DNA of 64,000 bases, from the NCBI RefSeq assembly GCF_042186555.1, contig NC_133324.1, positions 225,187,145 to 225,251,144 on the forward strand, in the 5' to 3' direction. The notes beneath the pieces were generated by a model. It was given only the letters and a program-made list of their open reading frames with translations, was not told the origin of the DNA and ran no database searches. Numbering within the stretch: the first letter of the stretch is position 1; every line of letters starts with the position of its first letter. Below are positions 43,715 to 56,074 of the stretch, in pieces. A program made the position numbers and the translations under genes. Source of the DNA: Aquarana catesbeiana. Its lineage: Eukaryota > Chordata > Amphibia > Anura > Ranidae.

Positions 43715-43722
43715 GATGAAGG

Positions 43723-46700
43723 TAAGTATTTTTACTATGACCACTACACTCAGGTGGGTGAAGTGTATACTTTACACTAAAATTAAAGTTGTCTTTTAAT
43801 GAATACATACCTAAAGTGCTGCAGTACGAAATCTGTACAAGCCGCTTTCGTATTTCCTGCAAATACGTCTACACATTTAGAGGGAATTTGAAGGAATGTT
43901 CCTAATCAAGGCCAATGTTTTAAACTGCATTAAAATGAACTTCAGGCAAGCAGCTAAATGCAAGCAGAGTTACTGAGTTTACTGTTTTACCTGCCAAGCA
44001 TTTTTTTTTATATCTGTATAACCATGCTTGTAAATGTAGCACACCCCCTAAGGAGCTGCAAGCAACTAGAATCCCCCACCCTGCACAGATAGTATAATAC
44101 TAGACTGAATTTCCCAGAAGCTACTAACAATAAAAAAGTAGCTCTGGTGGCTTTGGCAATCTCCCGACAGATTCATTGGTTCACCGATCTAGCATCAATC
44201 CTCTTCCAGGTTGAATGGAATCCCATTGTCATTCAACCCACTTCCTGCGAATGTCAGGGCCCTGGATTTACATGAGAATGCTGCAGAGAGTGGTGTGACA
44301 TTTTTTGTGGTTTGGTTCTCTGCAGCATTTAGTAATAGCTAGCTAATGCCATAGGCAGAATAGGGTGAAGAGGACCCGTGACATCACTGTAGATCCAGGA
44401 AAAACTTTTTAAACTGCTGAGGTACTTCTATGGGTTGGGCTTTAAATAATTGGTTTAGTAATGCATTCCTACATTGCTTCTCAAGCCACCTCATTGGACA
44501 GAGTATCAGCATTATTTGTCCATTATTTGGAAATAAGGTGAAATACTAGGATCCAGATCTGAACCCAGAACCTCGTCATTGTCTGGCTGTGGCTTTTCTC
44601 ATTGTGCTACCTGAAATAAATCAGTCCAGTGGACATTCCTGCTTTATACCTCATCTCTGTTAAATCTTGAACTCTTTCCTCCCATGTACTTCCTATTTAA
44701 GTCATGTCCTGTGATATTGGGGTAATTATGCTCAGTGGCTTGAGCAGTTTAAATGAGTTGTGTCGGTCCAAACTTGTGGTTTGAGGGTTTCTGGCATACT
44801 TTCAAACAAAAAAAAAGTTCAACACCTCAGTTGACCATGTAGGGGATTCCAGTTTCACACAGAAAAATAGTCAACAAAAATGCAGAGCCAACTGGCTCTC
44901 TTTCCAGCAGCACCCCCGCTATTGTCCCTGGCCTCTCAGACTTGGCTCTCTGGGTTTTCCTGGCTCACTCAGCCTTTAGTTGCAGCCCCCAGCTGTACAG
45001 GCAAACTCCTGGGCAGGAGGGTTCTTCTAAGACCCCAAGCTCTCTCACTCTTCTGAGACTTATACACTCCCTCCAGTCTCCTAGACTCACTAGTTGCACC
45101 AGCTTTCTCAGTCTCCCCAGACTTATGCAGCTGTCCTGACTCTCCCAGTGCTGTGGGCAAGGAATAGTTGCAACATGGGGTGAAGGCTCTTGGCAGGAAC
45201 ACACATCACTCCTAGCTGAAGCACAATGCTCTCTCTCAGGGTTCTGTCTCCAAATGGAAGCCCTGAGCTAAAGTCAGGCCTGGCTTATAACTAATCTGCA
45301 CACCTATACACTCACATGGCCTACAGGTCTCCAGCAAGACCTGGACACAGGATTGAAGGCTACATCCCACCCAAGACACTTTGAAGACTTCAAGCTCTAG
45401 GCCCTGTTTTGGGACTACCAATCCTGATAAGCCAGTCTTTTCTACTCAAAAACATTGCTCTGAAGCTTTGCACTCTGTCACAATGTGAATCCTGAGTGAA
45501 TTTTCCTATATTCACACCATGCACTTCCAATTTGCCAGATTATTGTGCTCTCTCCAGGCGATATCTTGCTCCTTGCATACCTGCTGCTGTCCTTTTCTTG
45601 ACTACCACTCATTATCAACCCCTTTTTGTTCATCAACCATGCTTCCGCCTGATCCCTTCCAATGACTACTTGTTACTGACCTTTTGGCTTGGTTATCAAC
45701 TATACTTCAGGTGGTTCCCTATCTTCTTCATCCACTACCTGACCCTCACTTGCTCTCTTTCTGCTGGGGCAATCCAGAGGGCTGCGACTCAGCAATAGCA
45801 TGCTGCGAAACCCATCTCCACCATCAGGAATTCTGGGGAAGAACAACTAGTGCTTAGACCGCACACCTTAAGTGAGCCCACGTCATTCACTAGGGGGATC
45901 TGCTTGTGTATTCATCCAGCTGACTACTGCGTGAACCTCTCTACTGGTACAGCCACTGTCCTCCAAGCCTGATTCCAGATCGTGACACTAAATAAAATTG
46001 CAAAGTGACCTTAATGACTATTAGAATAATTTATGAAAAGGATTACAGGGATCAGGTCAAAAGACAAAATGCCTTTATTAAATTAGCCTATTTTGGAATT
46101 TGATCTATGTAAAGTTTGAATTTTAATAAATGAATATCGATTTTCTCAAACCCCTAATTACCATTAGGACTGCTCAGTTTAAAGCAGAATTGAAGTTTAA
46201 AAACATAAAGAGAGAGTACACCGTCAGTATATAAAGGGTTATGATTGGGCCAAGTTGAACATTAGCAAAGCATAAAATTACATTTACAAAATTATGAGTG
46301 GCATTAGGTTAAGTTCTTGCTGTAAGTAAGGCCTAAGCATCATGATCCATATACATTCACCTTAAAATTCTAAGCACCAATAAGTGTGTGTTAAGGGAAA
46401 TAGGAAGCTATAAAATGTAATACAAATTTACTCATAAAAACCTCACAATAACAGCTGTATACCCATAAAGCGTAATGTAATTGACATAGAAGTCATTATC
46501 ACTCCTTGATAAGATTTCAGTCCGCACTTTTATTTCAAGCTGAAGAAACACGACAAACAAAAGTTTAATTTAGCCCAAAGCAAAATATTGAGTTGCTCAT
46601 TAAACAGAGGGAAATTAAGTGATTGATGTCATCTCTGATGATATGATTATAAATTATTTGTATGTCTCTCAATTCAATTTATAGTAATCTGTATGGAAGA

Positions 46701-47268
46701 GGTCATCTCTACCCACCACAATAGTATAAAATATATTGGTAGCATGGAGTGGCAATCAAAAACAGTTATTTAAAGTGAGTTCTGGGTTACTGGGCCACAT
46801 TCATAAACAGATTATGAGATCTCCTTCTTTATTTAGCTTGAAGTGAAAATAAAATAATGTTCTAAGAAACAAAAAGATGGGTCTGTGCTCCATGTCTGGC
46901 TGAGCCGTGGTATGCGTCATTGTGTAGGTTTTACTAACTCTCAAAAGATGGTACAAGTGATCATTGACCCAGGGCCATGGATAATTTTTTTCCTGGGGGG
47001 GGGGCTTCAGGTCTTTCAAACTTAAAGGCATCATTTACACTTTTATGTTGGGGGAGGTACGGTAAATCATGTGACAGCAGAGAGGGGCTTTGCAATGCAG
47101 CGCAGCAAAAATTATCCCCATTCAACTGAATAGAATGCAACGCACGTAGTTGTGGTGCGGTAGTGTACTCATTAGTACCGCAAGCTCCTCCTAAGCTCCC
47201 TAGTTTTTTTTTCATTCAGCCCGCTGGGTTGAACTAAAAAAAACTTACCGTGTGATTCAGGCTTTAGA
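43723..47268. other. No gene recognised
   Basis: No ORF with family features. The pyrimidine-rich stretch at 44880-45990 has open frames (44942-45139, 45496-45798) rich in Leu, Ser and Pro that look like compositional artefacts. I recognise no repeat ends. A G run lies at 46996-47004. Confidence 0.45.
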
Positions 47269-47963
47269 TCTCATTCATATGTTCTAAATGGCCATGGAAT
47301 GGCAAATATACCATGAATACCTACAGCCAGGATCCCAGATGTTCCAATTTTTGTCAGCTGCTCAGCCTGTTCACCTGAGTGATGGGCTGAAAAGAGCAAC
47401 TGCTGTTAACACTTATCTGCACATCCCCATGTTTAAGCTCCGGGGGACAAAGCAAAACACATTGGGGTGTGGCCTGGTGGGAACCCGGGCTGAGGTAGTC
47501 TCTCCCATCACTACTACATTACCATAGGACTCCGTGGATGTGCGGCACCAGCAATTTTTTTCTCTCTTCCCTTCAGTGACTACATGAGCTGGGATGAGCT
47601 CCATCCCTTGCCGACACTCCTGTAGCACATTCGGTATCATCTACATTACTCCCCACATCGATTGAACCTGAGCGACACATTAATAAACTGTGGGTCACAG
47701 TGGTTACCTGCTGTTAGGGACAAATTTCTGACCCTGGATGCAGAGAGATTTTATCCAAGGGCAAAATGTATCCCTACCTGCAGCTAACCACTGGATGTGA
47801 AGATACATGTGGATACATGTTTACAGCAGCAGACAGCCTTGGCTCTTTTCAGCCCATCACTCAGGTGTACAGGCTGAGCAGATATTAGATCATCTGTGAT
47901 CCTGGGTGCAGGTATTTGCAGTACACTTGCTGTACCATGGTCATGTAGGATATATGAATGAGA
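47269..47963. repeat. Diverged fold-back repeat
   Basis: The left arm (from tctcattcatatg to about 47430) and the right arm (about 47795-47963, ending atatgaatgaga) are inverse copies with roughly 75-80% identity by eye: cacctgagtgatgggctgaaaagag against its inverse near 47848. The centre (47430-47795) is unique. It resembles a MITE; I see no clean duplication. Confidence 0.6.
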
Positions 47964-48099
47964 CCCAAGACTGGATTTTAGATAACCTTACTGTGCAAGT
48001 TGAGCAGGTGCAAGGGGCAACATATTGTGGTAGGCAGTAAATTCAGTGATTTCTTTAACCGCTTGCTGACCGTCTGTCCAAATTACTACGGCAATTGGT

Positions 48100-48573
48100 G
48101 TGGTGGAGAAATCCCTCTGTGTCCACGAATATAACCTCAATATGGGAGGGGTGGACCTCAACGACCAGTTGTTGGCACCGTACCTAATTGCCCATAAGAC
48201 CAGATGCTGGTATAAAAAAGTGTCTGTGTACTTTCAATTGGCTTTGCTGAACGCTCATGTTCTATACAGAGCTTCAGGACGAACTGGATCCTTCCTTAAA
48301 TTCCAGGAAGAGATCATCAGAGCCCTTCTGTTTCCAGACGGTGCTCTGGCCCAACTTCCCAACACAAATGCAGTAAGCCCGCTGCATGAGAGGCATTTTC
48401 CACATGTCCTCTCTGTTGCCCCTACCCAGAGAACACCCCAAAGAAGATGTCGTGTTTGTAGAAAGCGCGGATTTAGGCGTGACACCCACTTTTATTGTCC
48501 CTCCTGTCCTGACCAATCTGGTCTTTGCATTGGTGACTGTTTCGAACGCTATCACACACTAGTTGAGTATTAG
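48100..48573 (+). pseudogene. piggyBac transposase, C-terminal part
   Basis: 157 codons open. HEYNLNMGGVDLNDQLLAPY and RCWYKKVSVYFQLALLNAHVLY are the end of the DDE transposase domain of piggyBac proteins. The C-terminal Cys-rich domain that binds the transposon ends follows: CRVCRKRGFRRDTHFYCPSC, then CIGDCFERYHT, with C-X2-C, C-X2-C and C-X3-C pairs plus His. All three catalytic Asp residues would lie upstream and are absent. The first codon shown is GTG inside a truncated frame, so there is no start. Confidence 0.88.
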
Positions 48574-48885
48574 TGTAGGGTACAGCACCACAAAGTCATA
48601 GGCACACGTACACAGGGTCTCGGCGTCTCGAAAGATGTGATGGCCATCACATTTTGAGAGACCCTAATCTGCAACGTTCAGTTTATAGTTTTTATAAAAG
48701 TGAAAAAGTGAGAAAAAAAAACACACAAAAACAAAAAAATAAAAAATAAAAAAGCCAAAAATAGTTGTGGTTGTATTTTTCTTCTTTCTCTCTATTGTTC
48801 TTTCTCTTATGTTCGCTTTCTAGTTTCCACTCTACTGTTCGCTCACTATTGTTCTATATCTATCATTCTCTCTTGGTTTATTTTT

Positions 48886-49450
48886 ACTATGTTTTATTAT
48901 ATTTGCTTTGCAGGTATGGTATGTTATACTGTAATTTTTGTTTTTTTTGTTAACCATCATTTGCTTAGCAGGTACGCCATTCAGCTGCAGCGCAGATTTA
49001 TTTATCTTGACAGCAACAGCGTTTGCTCCCACGATAGATAAAGCCATCACTCCAGCGCTGTAGGAGGTGATTTCACCACCACAGTTAAAAAAAAGAGTAT
49101 ATATACCGAAGCATGGGGACAGCAGGGGTGGAGGAGCGATTTGCTCCTAACTTTTGGGGGTGATGCCCCCATCCTTCGGCATATATATATTTTAGGCACA
49201 GATTGCGTTAAAAAATGTTTTATTCTTTACTATTTTTTTTTGTATTGGCTTTGCAGGTATGGTATGTCTTACTGTTATACTGTAATATTACTTTGTTTTA
49301 TTGTTAACCATCAATTGCTTAGCAGGTACGCCATTCAGTTGCAGCACGGATTTATTTATCTTGACAGCAACAGCGTTTGCTCCCATGATAGATAAAGTCG
49401 TGACTCCAGCGCTGTAGGAGGTGATTTCACCACCACAGTTTAAAAAAAAA
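48886..49450. repeat. Two direct copies of a ~200-bp block downstream of piggyBac
   Basis: The block from tttgcaggtatggtatgt to tcaccaccacagtt occurs at 48904-49090 and again at 49250-49441, with few differences (cagctgcagcgc/cagttgcagcac). Between them lies a palindromic pair, tatatataccgaagcatgggg/atgcccccatccttcggcatatatata. Confidence 0.8.
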
Positions 49451-49800
49451 ATGGTGCATGCATGCTCATCATTAGAAGTGGGTGGATGAAGGGAGGTATT
49501 CTAATGGTGGGCATACCCACCGATCAATCTCTTTTTTTCGTTCAGCCCACAGGCTGCATGAAAAAAAAGATTACAATATGTGCCCAATAAGGACCAGCAA
49601 CATACTGGTATGTTGCTGGACTTTGAGTGGTTACACCAGAATGATGCCTGCGGGTTTAGGTATCATCTTGGTATCATTCTTTTCAGCCAGTGGTTGGCTT
49701 TCATGTAAAAGCAATCCTAGTGGCTAATTAGCCTCAAGACTGCTTTTACAAGCAGTGGGAGAGAATGTCCCCCCTCCCACCGTCTTCCATGGCTTTCTAA

Positions 49801-50083
49801 TGCCCTGTACACACGATAGGATTTTTGAGATGGAAAATGTGTTATGGGACCTTGTTGTCGGAAATTCCGACCGTGTGTGGGCTCCATCACACATTTTCCA
49901 TAGGAATTTCCGACACACAAAGTTTGAGAGCTTGCTATAAAATTTTCCGACAACAAAATCCAGCTTTTGTCTGACGAAAAAGTGAAATCGGCTGTCGAAA
50001 GCACCGTACTAAGAATCTGAAAATCTCCAGACAGCTCGTCTTTTGAATTTTTCCATCTGATTTTCGTATTGTGTGTACGGGCC
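49801..50083. mobile_element. Shorter Harbinger-type MITE
   Basis: Ends tgccctgtacacacgat and gtattgtgtgtacgggcc are inverse. The left flank is TAA; the right flank TTTA is imperfect. Interior words (ggaaattccgaccgtgtg, ttttccgacaaca) match the 434-bp copies. No coding. Confidence 0.65.
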
Positions 50084-50216
50084 TTTAGACAGTTATCACA
50101 GGAACAAGTGTCCCTATTTGGAAAGAATTCCCCTCTATTGGTGTTCTGGTAGCAACTGAAATTTTTTGATTTACCCTCACTTCTATTCCCAACGACATTG
50201 ATGATCAGGACAATTA

Positions 50217-50650
50217 TGCCCCGTACACACGGTCGGATTTTCTGACGGAAAATGTGTGATAGGACCTTGTTGTCGGAAATTCCGACCGTGTGTAGGCTCC
50301 ATCACACATTTTCCATCGGATTTTCCGACACACAAAGTTTGAGAGCAGGGTATAAAATTTTCCGACAACAAAATCCGTTGTCGGAAATTCCGATCGTGTG
50401 TACACAAATCCGACGCAAAAAGTGCCACGTATGCTCAGAATAAATTAAGAGACGAAAGCTATTGGCTGCTGCCCCGTTTATAGTCCCAACGTACGTGTTT
50501 TACGTCACCGCGTTCAGAACGATCGGATTTTCTGACAACTTTGTGTGACCATGGGTATGCAAGACAAGTTTGAGCCAACAACCGTCGGAAAAAATCCATG
50601 GATTTTGTTGTCGGAATGTCCGATCAATGTCCGACCATGTGTACAGGGCA
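50217..50650. mobile_element. 434-bp PIF/Harbinger-type MITE, second copy
   Basis: It is flanked by TTA (50214-50216 and 50651-50653), with ends tgccccgtacacacggtcgga and gtccgaccatgtgtacagggca. Same length as 984-1417 and inverse in orientation: the block agcattttgtcc/ggacg around 'attggctgctgccccgtttatag' at 50461 mirrors 'ctataaacagggcagtggccaat' at 1151. Confidence 0.8.
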
Positions 50651-50653
50651 TTA

Positions 50654-51950
50654 GGGTGTAAATTATTGATTTCACTCCTTACTGCCTATCAGAGTTTCGG
50701 AGGCCATGGAATGCCCAGATGGCACAAACCCCCCCCAAATGACCCCATTTTGGAAAGTAGACACCCCAACCTATTTGCTGAGAGGTATGGTGAGTGTTTT
50801 GCAGACCTCGCCTTTTGTCACAAAGTTTTGAAAATTGAAAAAAGAAAAAAAATAAATTTTTCTTTACTTTCTTCATTTTCAAAAACAAATGAGAGCTGCA
50901 AAATACTCACCATGTCTCTCAACAAATAGCTTGGGGTGTCTACATTCCAAAATGGGGTCATTTGGGGGGGATTTGTGCTATCTTGGCATTTTATGGTCTT
51001 CGAAACTGTGATAGGTAGTGAGGAGTGAAATAAAAAAAAATGTACATTTATGTAATTCCACATATGCCCATGGCATGTTTGAGCAATATTTCATTTAGTT
51101 TGTCATTTTCCCGCAACTTGTGGCAAAATATAAAATATTCCATGGACTCAACATGCCTCTCAGCAAATAGTTGGGGTGTCTACTTTCCAAAATGGGGTCA
51201 TTTGGGGGGGGTTTGTGCCACCTTGCATTTTATGGCCTTCAAAACTGTGATAGGTAGTGAGGAGTGAAATCAAAAATTTACACCCTTAGAAATCCTGAAG
51301 GCGGTGCTCCCGTACGCGGCTAGGCTCCCAAAAAGTCCCATAGTATGCCCGTACTCAGGAGAAGCAGCAGAATTTATATTGTGGTGTAATTCCACATATG
51401 CCCATGGCATGTGTGAGCAATATATCATTTAGTGACAACTTTTGCAAAAAAAAAATAAAGTTTGTAGTGCCTACTTTCCAAAATGGGGGTAATTTGGGGG
51501 GGGGGGAGTTGTGCCATCTTAGCATTTTATGGCCTTCAAAACTGTAATAGGTAGTGAGGAGTGAAATCAAAATTTACGCCTTAGAAATCCTGAAGGCGGT
51601 GCTTGGTTTTTGGGGCCCCGTACGTGGCTAGGATCCCAAAAAGTCCCACACATGTGGTATCCCTGTACTCAGCAGAAGCAGCTAAATGTATTTTGGGGTG
51701 CAATTCCACATTTAACCATGGCATGTGTAAGCAATATATTATTTAGTGACAACTTTTTTTTTAAAAATGTATTTTTTTTTTGTCATTATTCAATCACTTG
51801 GGACAAAAAAATTAAATATTCAATGGGCTCAACATGCCTCTTAGCAACTTCCTTAGGGTGTCTACTTTCCAAAATGGGGTCATTTGGGGGGGGGTTTGTA
51901 CTGCCCTGCCATTTCAGCAGCATTTTAGTGCAGTTCGTTCTGCACTTTTG
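50654..51950. repeat. Inverted and direct repeats of piggyBac 3' type
   Basis: The phrase tccaaaatggggtcatttgg occurs in inverse form at about 50731-50755 and in direct form near 50950, 51187, 51478 (altered) and 51858. The first two are part of an inverted pair (50660-50785 with 50918-51030). The direct units share aaaactgtgataggtagtga and gaaatcctgaaggcggtgct. The units are about 300 bp, unequal, and interrupted by poly-T. This appears to be a rearranged internal region. Confidence 0.65.
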
Positions 51951-51959
51951 TGATCCACT

Positions 51960-54469
51960 TTTAGCCGACAGTCAGCTATAGCCCGCTGTCAGCTGACATC
52001 GCTCAGCAGGTCCAGGCTGTGGAAAGATCCTAACTTTAAAGTCAGGACTCACCTAGATGCCTGGACCAGTAGCTCGCTCAGCCTCTCAGTGAGCCACAGA
52101 GAGCCCGAGCCAGCCGCTCCTGCCCCCTCCACAGTCTGGCATACCAGTGAGCTTGGGGGAGGGGGGGCAGGGCCAGGGACTGACAGTCACCTCTTTTTGC
52201 TCACTGAAGGCAGAGAACTGAGTGATGGTCTTAGAAGCAACTGGGGACAGATGCAACATTGGATTGATGCTCCATTCACTTAAGTAAGTATAATTAAAAA
52301 AAAAATCTCTCTTAAAGGAAAAAAAAACCCTCTCCCTCCTAAGAACCCTCCATCCCCAAGCAAAGATTCCCACTGTAAAATATCTCTCTCCCTCAAATAT
52401 CCCCCCAAAAATTAAACCGGTCTCTAAACGCCCCCCCCCCCCCCAAAGCAAAAATATCTAGCTCAGTTAACACCCTCTCCCCCAGCAAAGATTCCTGATT
52501 ATGAAGAAAATCTCCTTTCATCCAATCAAACTCCTTCCCAGAAGCAAATCCTTGCCATTAACCACCTTCTGTAAACTTTTCTACAAGAAACTCCCCCCTT
52601 CTCCAAAAGCAAACCCACCCCCCTTTCCTTAACCCCCCACCAAAAGAAACTCCCCCAGGCTGGAATTCTCACTTCCTCCTTCCCAAAACAGAAAATTGAT
52701 GCCTCCCCACTTACCAGACCTCAGATTCAGCACGACACAGAAGTAGGAAAACTTCTGCATCCCCAGTCTCCCTTCGGCTGTGTCATATGAGGAGGAGTGT
52801 AAGAGTTCCCTCAACCATGCACTGTCATCTGAGACCTCGCAGTAATTTCATGCTTTTCACGGGGACCCCTTATTAAACAGAGGGGATGGGGCACCGCAAG
52901 GGGGGGGCTGGCTGCTGCACTCCGAAACTCTGATTGCTTATACTATGCTGAGGCTAAACAGCAGGGACACTGTCTGGGCATGGGCAATTTGCCAGGATGC
53001 TCTGGGGGGGTTTGAACACCCCTGACTCCCTATCTTTTCTATGCCCCTGCATTGACTCTATATAAGCATTACACAGGCCATTCGCATGTCCATTTAGAAA
53101 AAATTAGTTCATGTTTTCTGAAGTAAAATCATATAGAAGTAGGAAACATCATCTCTGTTCGGCTGAGTGCGCCACTGAATTTCCTCTTTGGCTGCACTCA
53201 TCTGTACAGTCATCAGTGTACATACAGTAGGCATTGTAATTTCTTAATGTGACCTTAATGTTACCTAATATTAGTTATCACGTATTTAACTATTGCACTA
53301 CGACATCAGAAATTAAAGTGTGTATATCCAAAACCTTGTTTTTAGGTATAGAGTAGGGAATGGACAAAACCTTCGTTTATTTTTTTTGCTCTCTGCATCC
53401 CATGGTGGAGTTTTCTTTTCAATCTCTGTGGTAGACACAAAGTAAGTGGGAGGAAATTTTTACAAAGTGAGGTAACACCCATCTTGGAGAATTGGCACTG
53501 GAAGAGGTGTCTGTTGAAAGATTTCCTCTTTTTTTGTTCTAGTGGCAGCTGTAAAATTTTGGATTTTCTCTCATTTTCTGTCTCTATGACAATGGTCACC
53601 AGAAAAATATAGAGGCTGAATCTACCTAGTGAGGGAACAACAATAAAAGCTTGATTAGATCCATCCCTATTCCACCCTACACAGAAGAAACATGTTTTGA
53701 CTATGCACACACTATCATGGAAACCAGTACTGAAAGGAATATGTAGCCTGCTGTTTCTGATCTTATTCTAAAAATGCAGACTGTATGTCTGTCTTTTATA
53801 TTTAATATTTCTACAGTCACTGACCCAGAACAAGCAGCGGCAAATTAAATCAGAACACCTTATCTTCATATTTGGTATTGGTCAGTAACTTAAAGAATTG
53901 AAGCCATTGGACCAGAATGACGGGTAGGCAGCCAAGCTTTTCATAAGGACAGGTCAGCTATGCCAGCCTGTGCATTTCTATTTTCCTTTTATTCAGAATT
54001 TGAAACATAGACATCTGCTCTGCAGAAGCAGTCAAACTTTTCAACAAAAACCTCCCTGCCCCACCTTTAATTGAGTGTGTAACAAATTATTCTTACAATC
54101 AGAATGTAAATGGATATACAGGGTAAAGGCAAGGTGGAATATCTAAACCTTAATGAAAAAAATGCCTTTTTCTATTTTTATAATGGTTATTTGTTGTAAT
54201 GCTATTTAAAATTTTTGTAATCTGGATATACATGTTGTAATAACTAATCAGTTTGATGTATGTTCTTATATAGTCATTTTATGTCCCTGTTCGATTCTGC
54301 AGCATCTGAGGAGAATCAGCCTGGGTAGATAGGGTGGGAGAATGTGATAGGTGGCTCTCTGAATACAGGAAAGGCCACTGAGATCTAGCATGTGCTTGTG
54401 CATAGATGTACAGGTACAGTATACGTGAACATTAGTATGGGCATGCAAATATAGAAATTATATTATAAA

Positions 54470-54470
<1 letters not shown>
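51960..54470. other. No gene recognised; poly-C tract
   Basis: Short ORFs only. A run of about 15 C lies at 52429-52444. The segment 52320-52680 is a purine/pyrimidine-skewed, C-rich region made of short words such as 'ctccc' and 'aaagcaaa'. Confidence 0.5.

Positions 54471-54526
<56 letters not shown>
54471..54526. repeat. (TA)n microsatellite at a Tc1 end
   Basis: About 27 TA units directly before the Tc1 terminus; Tc1 elements insert at TA, so the array may be the target. Confidence 0.95.
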
Positions 54527-54528
<2 letters not shown>

Positions 54529-54857
54529 CTCACAAAAGTGAGTGCACCCCTCACATTTTTGTATATATTTTATTATATCTTTTCATGTGACAACACTGAA
54601 GAAATGACACTTTGCTACAATGTAAAGTAGTGAGTGTACAGCTTGTATAACAGTGTAAATTTGCTGTCCCCTCATAATAACTCAACACACAGCCATTAAT
54701 GTCTAAAAGTGAAAATGTTCAAATTGGGCCCAAAGTGTCAATATTTTGTGTGGCTACCATTATTTTCCAGCGCTGCCTTAACCCTCTTGTGCATGGAGTT
54801 CACCTGAGCTTCACAGGTTGCCAGTCCTCCATGACGACATCACGGAGCTGGTGGATG

Positions 54858-55167
54858 TTAGAGACCGTGCGCTCCTCCACCTATCATGCCCCACAGAATG
54901 CGATTTAGGTCTAGAGACATGCTTGGCCAGTCCATCACCTTTACCCTCTGCTTCTTTAGCAAGGCAGTGGTCGTCTTGGAAGTGTGTTTGGGTAAGTTAT
55001 TGTGTTGGAATATTGCCCTGCGGCCCAGTCTCCAAATGGAGGGGATCATGCTCTGCTTCAGTATGTCACAGTACATGTTGGCATTCATGGTTCCCTCAAT
55101 GAACTGTTGTTCCTCAGTGCCAGCAGCGCTCATGCAGCCCCAGACCATGACACTCCCACCACCATGC
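54858..55167 (-). pseudogene. Tc1 transposase, C-terminal part
   Basis: KHGGGSVMVWGCMSAAGTE, GTMNANMYCDIL, then FQHNNLPKHTSK, where the second catalytic Asp reads N (NNLPKH in place of D-x-D/N-P-KH), and WPSMSLDLNRI, where DLNPIE is damaged. The frame then shifts. The N-terminal portion is found at 63043-63288. The gene is inactive. Confidence 0.8.
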
Positions 55168-55328
55168 TTGACTGTAGGCAAAAAAGAAGGATTTAGGGGC
55201 CAAGATGGTCCCAAGAATGCCAACAAAGCATTGGCCACGTAATTGGATCAAAATACAAATAAGAACTTTATTGAAACATATGCATGTAAACACAGAGTAA
55301 GGGATCCCACGTCTATGGATCAAGTCCA

Positions 55329-56074
55329 CAGAGGGAGGCCTCCCCTACGGCTCCCACTCTCGTTCCTCTGGAATGTAGACAGAGGACACAGGAGTAAGGA
55401 GTGGTATGGGTGCCTGGCAGGATCAACAGTCATCAGAAGTTCAGGAATGGTGGAAACCTCTGGAACCAGGAACTGTAGAGAAGACTGGAGACTGGAATGC
55501 AGACTGAACCAGGAACCACAGCAGGTAAGTAGGCAGGAACTGGAGTGCTGGACTGGAACCAAGAACAAGCAGCAGGTAACAGACTAGATACTGGAGCACT
55601 GGACTGGAACCAGGAACAAGCAGCAGGTAACAGACTGGATACTGGAGCGCTGGACTGGAACCAGGAACAAGCAGCAGGTAACAGACTGGATACTGGTATC
55701 AGGCAGAGGAATGGTCAAACAGGCCGGTGGTCGATATTGGGCAGACAGCAGAGGTACCAGGGATCAAACAGGAGAATGGTCAGGCAAGCCAAGGGGGTCA
55801 GATGCAGGCAGATAGCTGCATAGTCACAACAGGAAGCCATGTCAGATAACAGAAGGGTTCAGATCAGGTCAGATTTGGCACACAGAATGCTGTAGAGCAG
55901 ACAGCGGAGATTGAGTGTGACAGGCAGGTTTAAATAGCCCGCCTGACGCCAGCGGGAGTGCGCGCGCGCGTGCCCGTGCGTGACAGCACCCGGGAACGCG
56001 TGCATGTGCGGTAGTGCCCGTGGCCATATTCCAGTGCGCCTGAAGCGCCGATTACTGGCAGGATCTTCATGAAA
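55329..56074 (-). repeat. 3' LTR of sushi copy 2
   Basis: It ends at agagggaggcc (55329) instead of the complete tgtcacctacctggtagg start seen at 60393. It has three 51-bp tandem units (55545-55695), a TATA-like tttaaata at 55929-55936 and a CG-rich tract (55945-56010). The pol frame overlaps it by 145 nt. On the plus strand its last bases are ttcatgaaa, so the usual terminal CA is AA. Confidence 0.85.
55545..55695. repeat. 51-bp VNTR, three units
   Basis: Unit actggagcgctggactggaa + ccaggaacaagcagcaggtaacagactggat. The other LTR has seven units. The period is a multiple of three, which generates repetitive ORFs without meaning. Confidence 0.9.

Larger units (their letters stand above)
48059..51950 (+). 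mobile_element. piggyBac-type transposon remnant
   Basis: It begins at TTAA (48055-48058) with ccgcttgctgacc, jumps after about 45 bp into the C-terminal part of a piggyBac transposase, and continues as long non-coding 3' sequence with direct and inverted internal repeats and two MITE insertions. No right TTAA end is identified, so the right limit is approximate. The gap of more than 1 kb of transposase coding sequence is an internal deletion. Confidence 0.6.

Noticed and set aside
44942..45798. Leu/Ser/Pro-rich ORFs
   Set aside because: No domain, no splice context, and comparable ORFs on the opposite strand; judged compositional.
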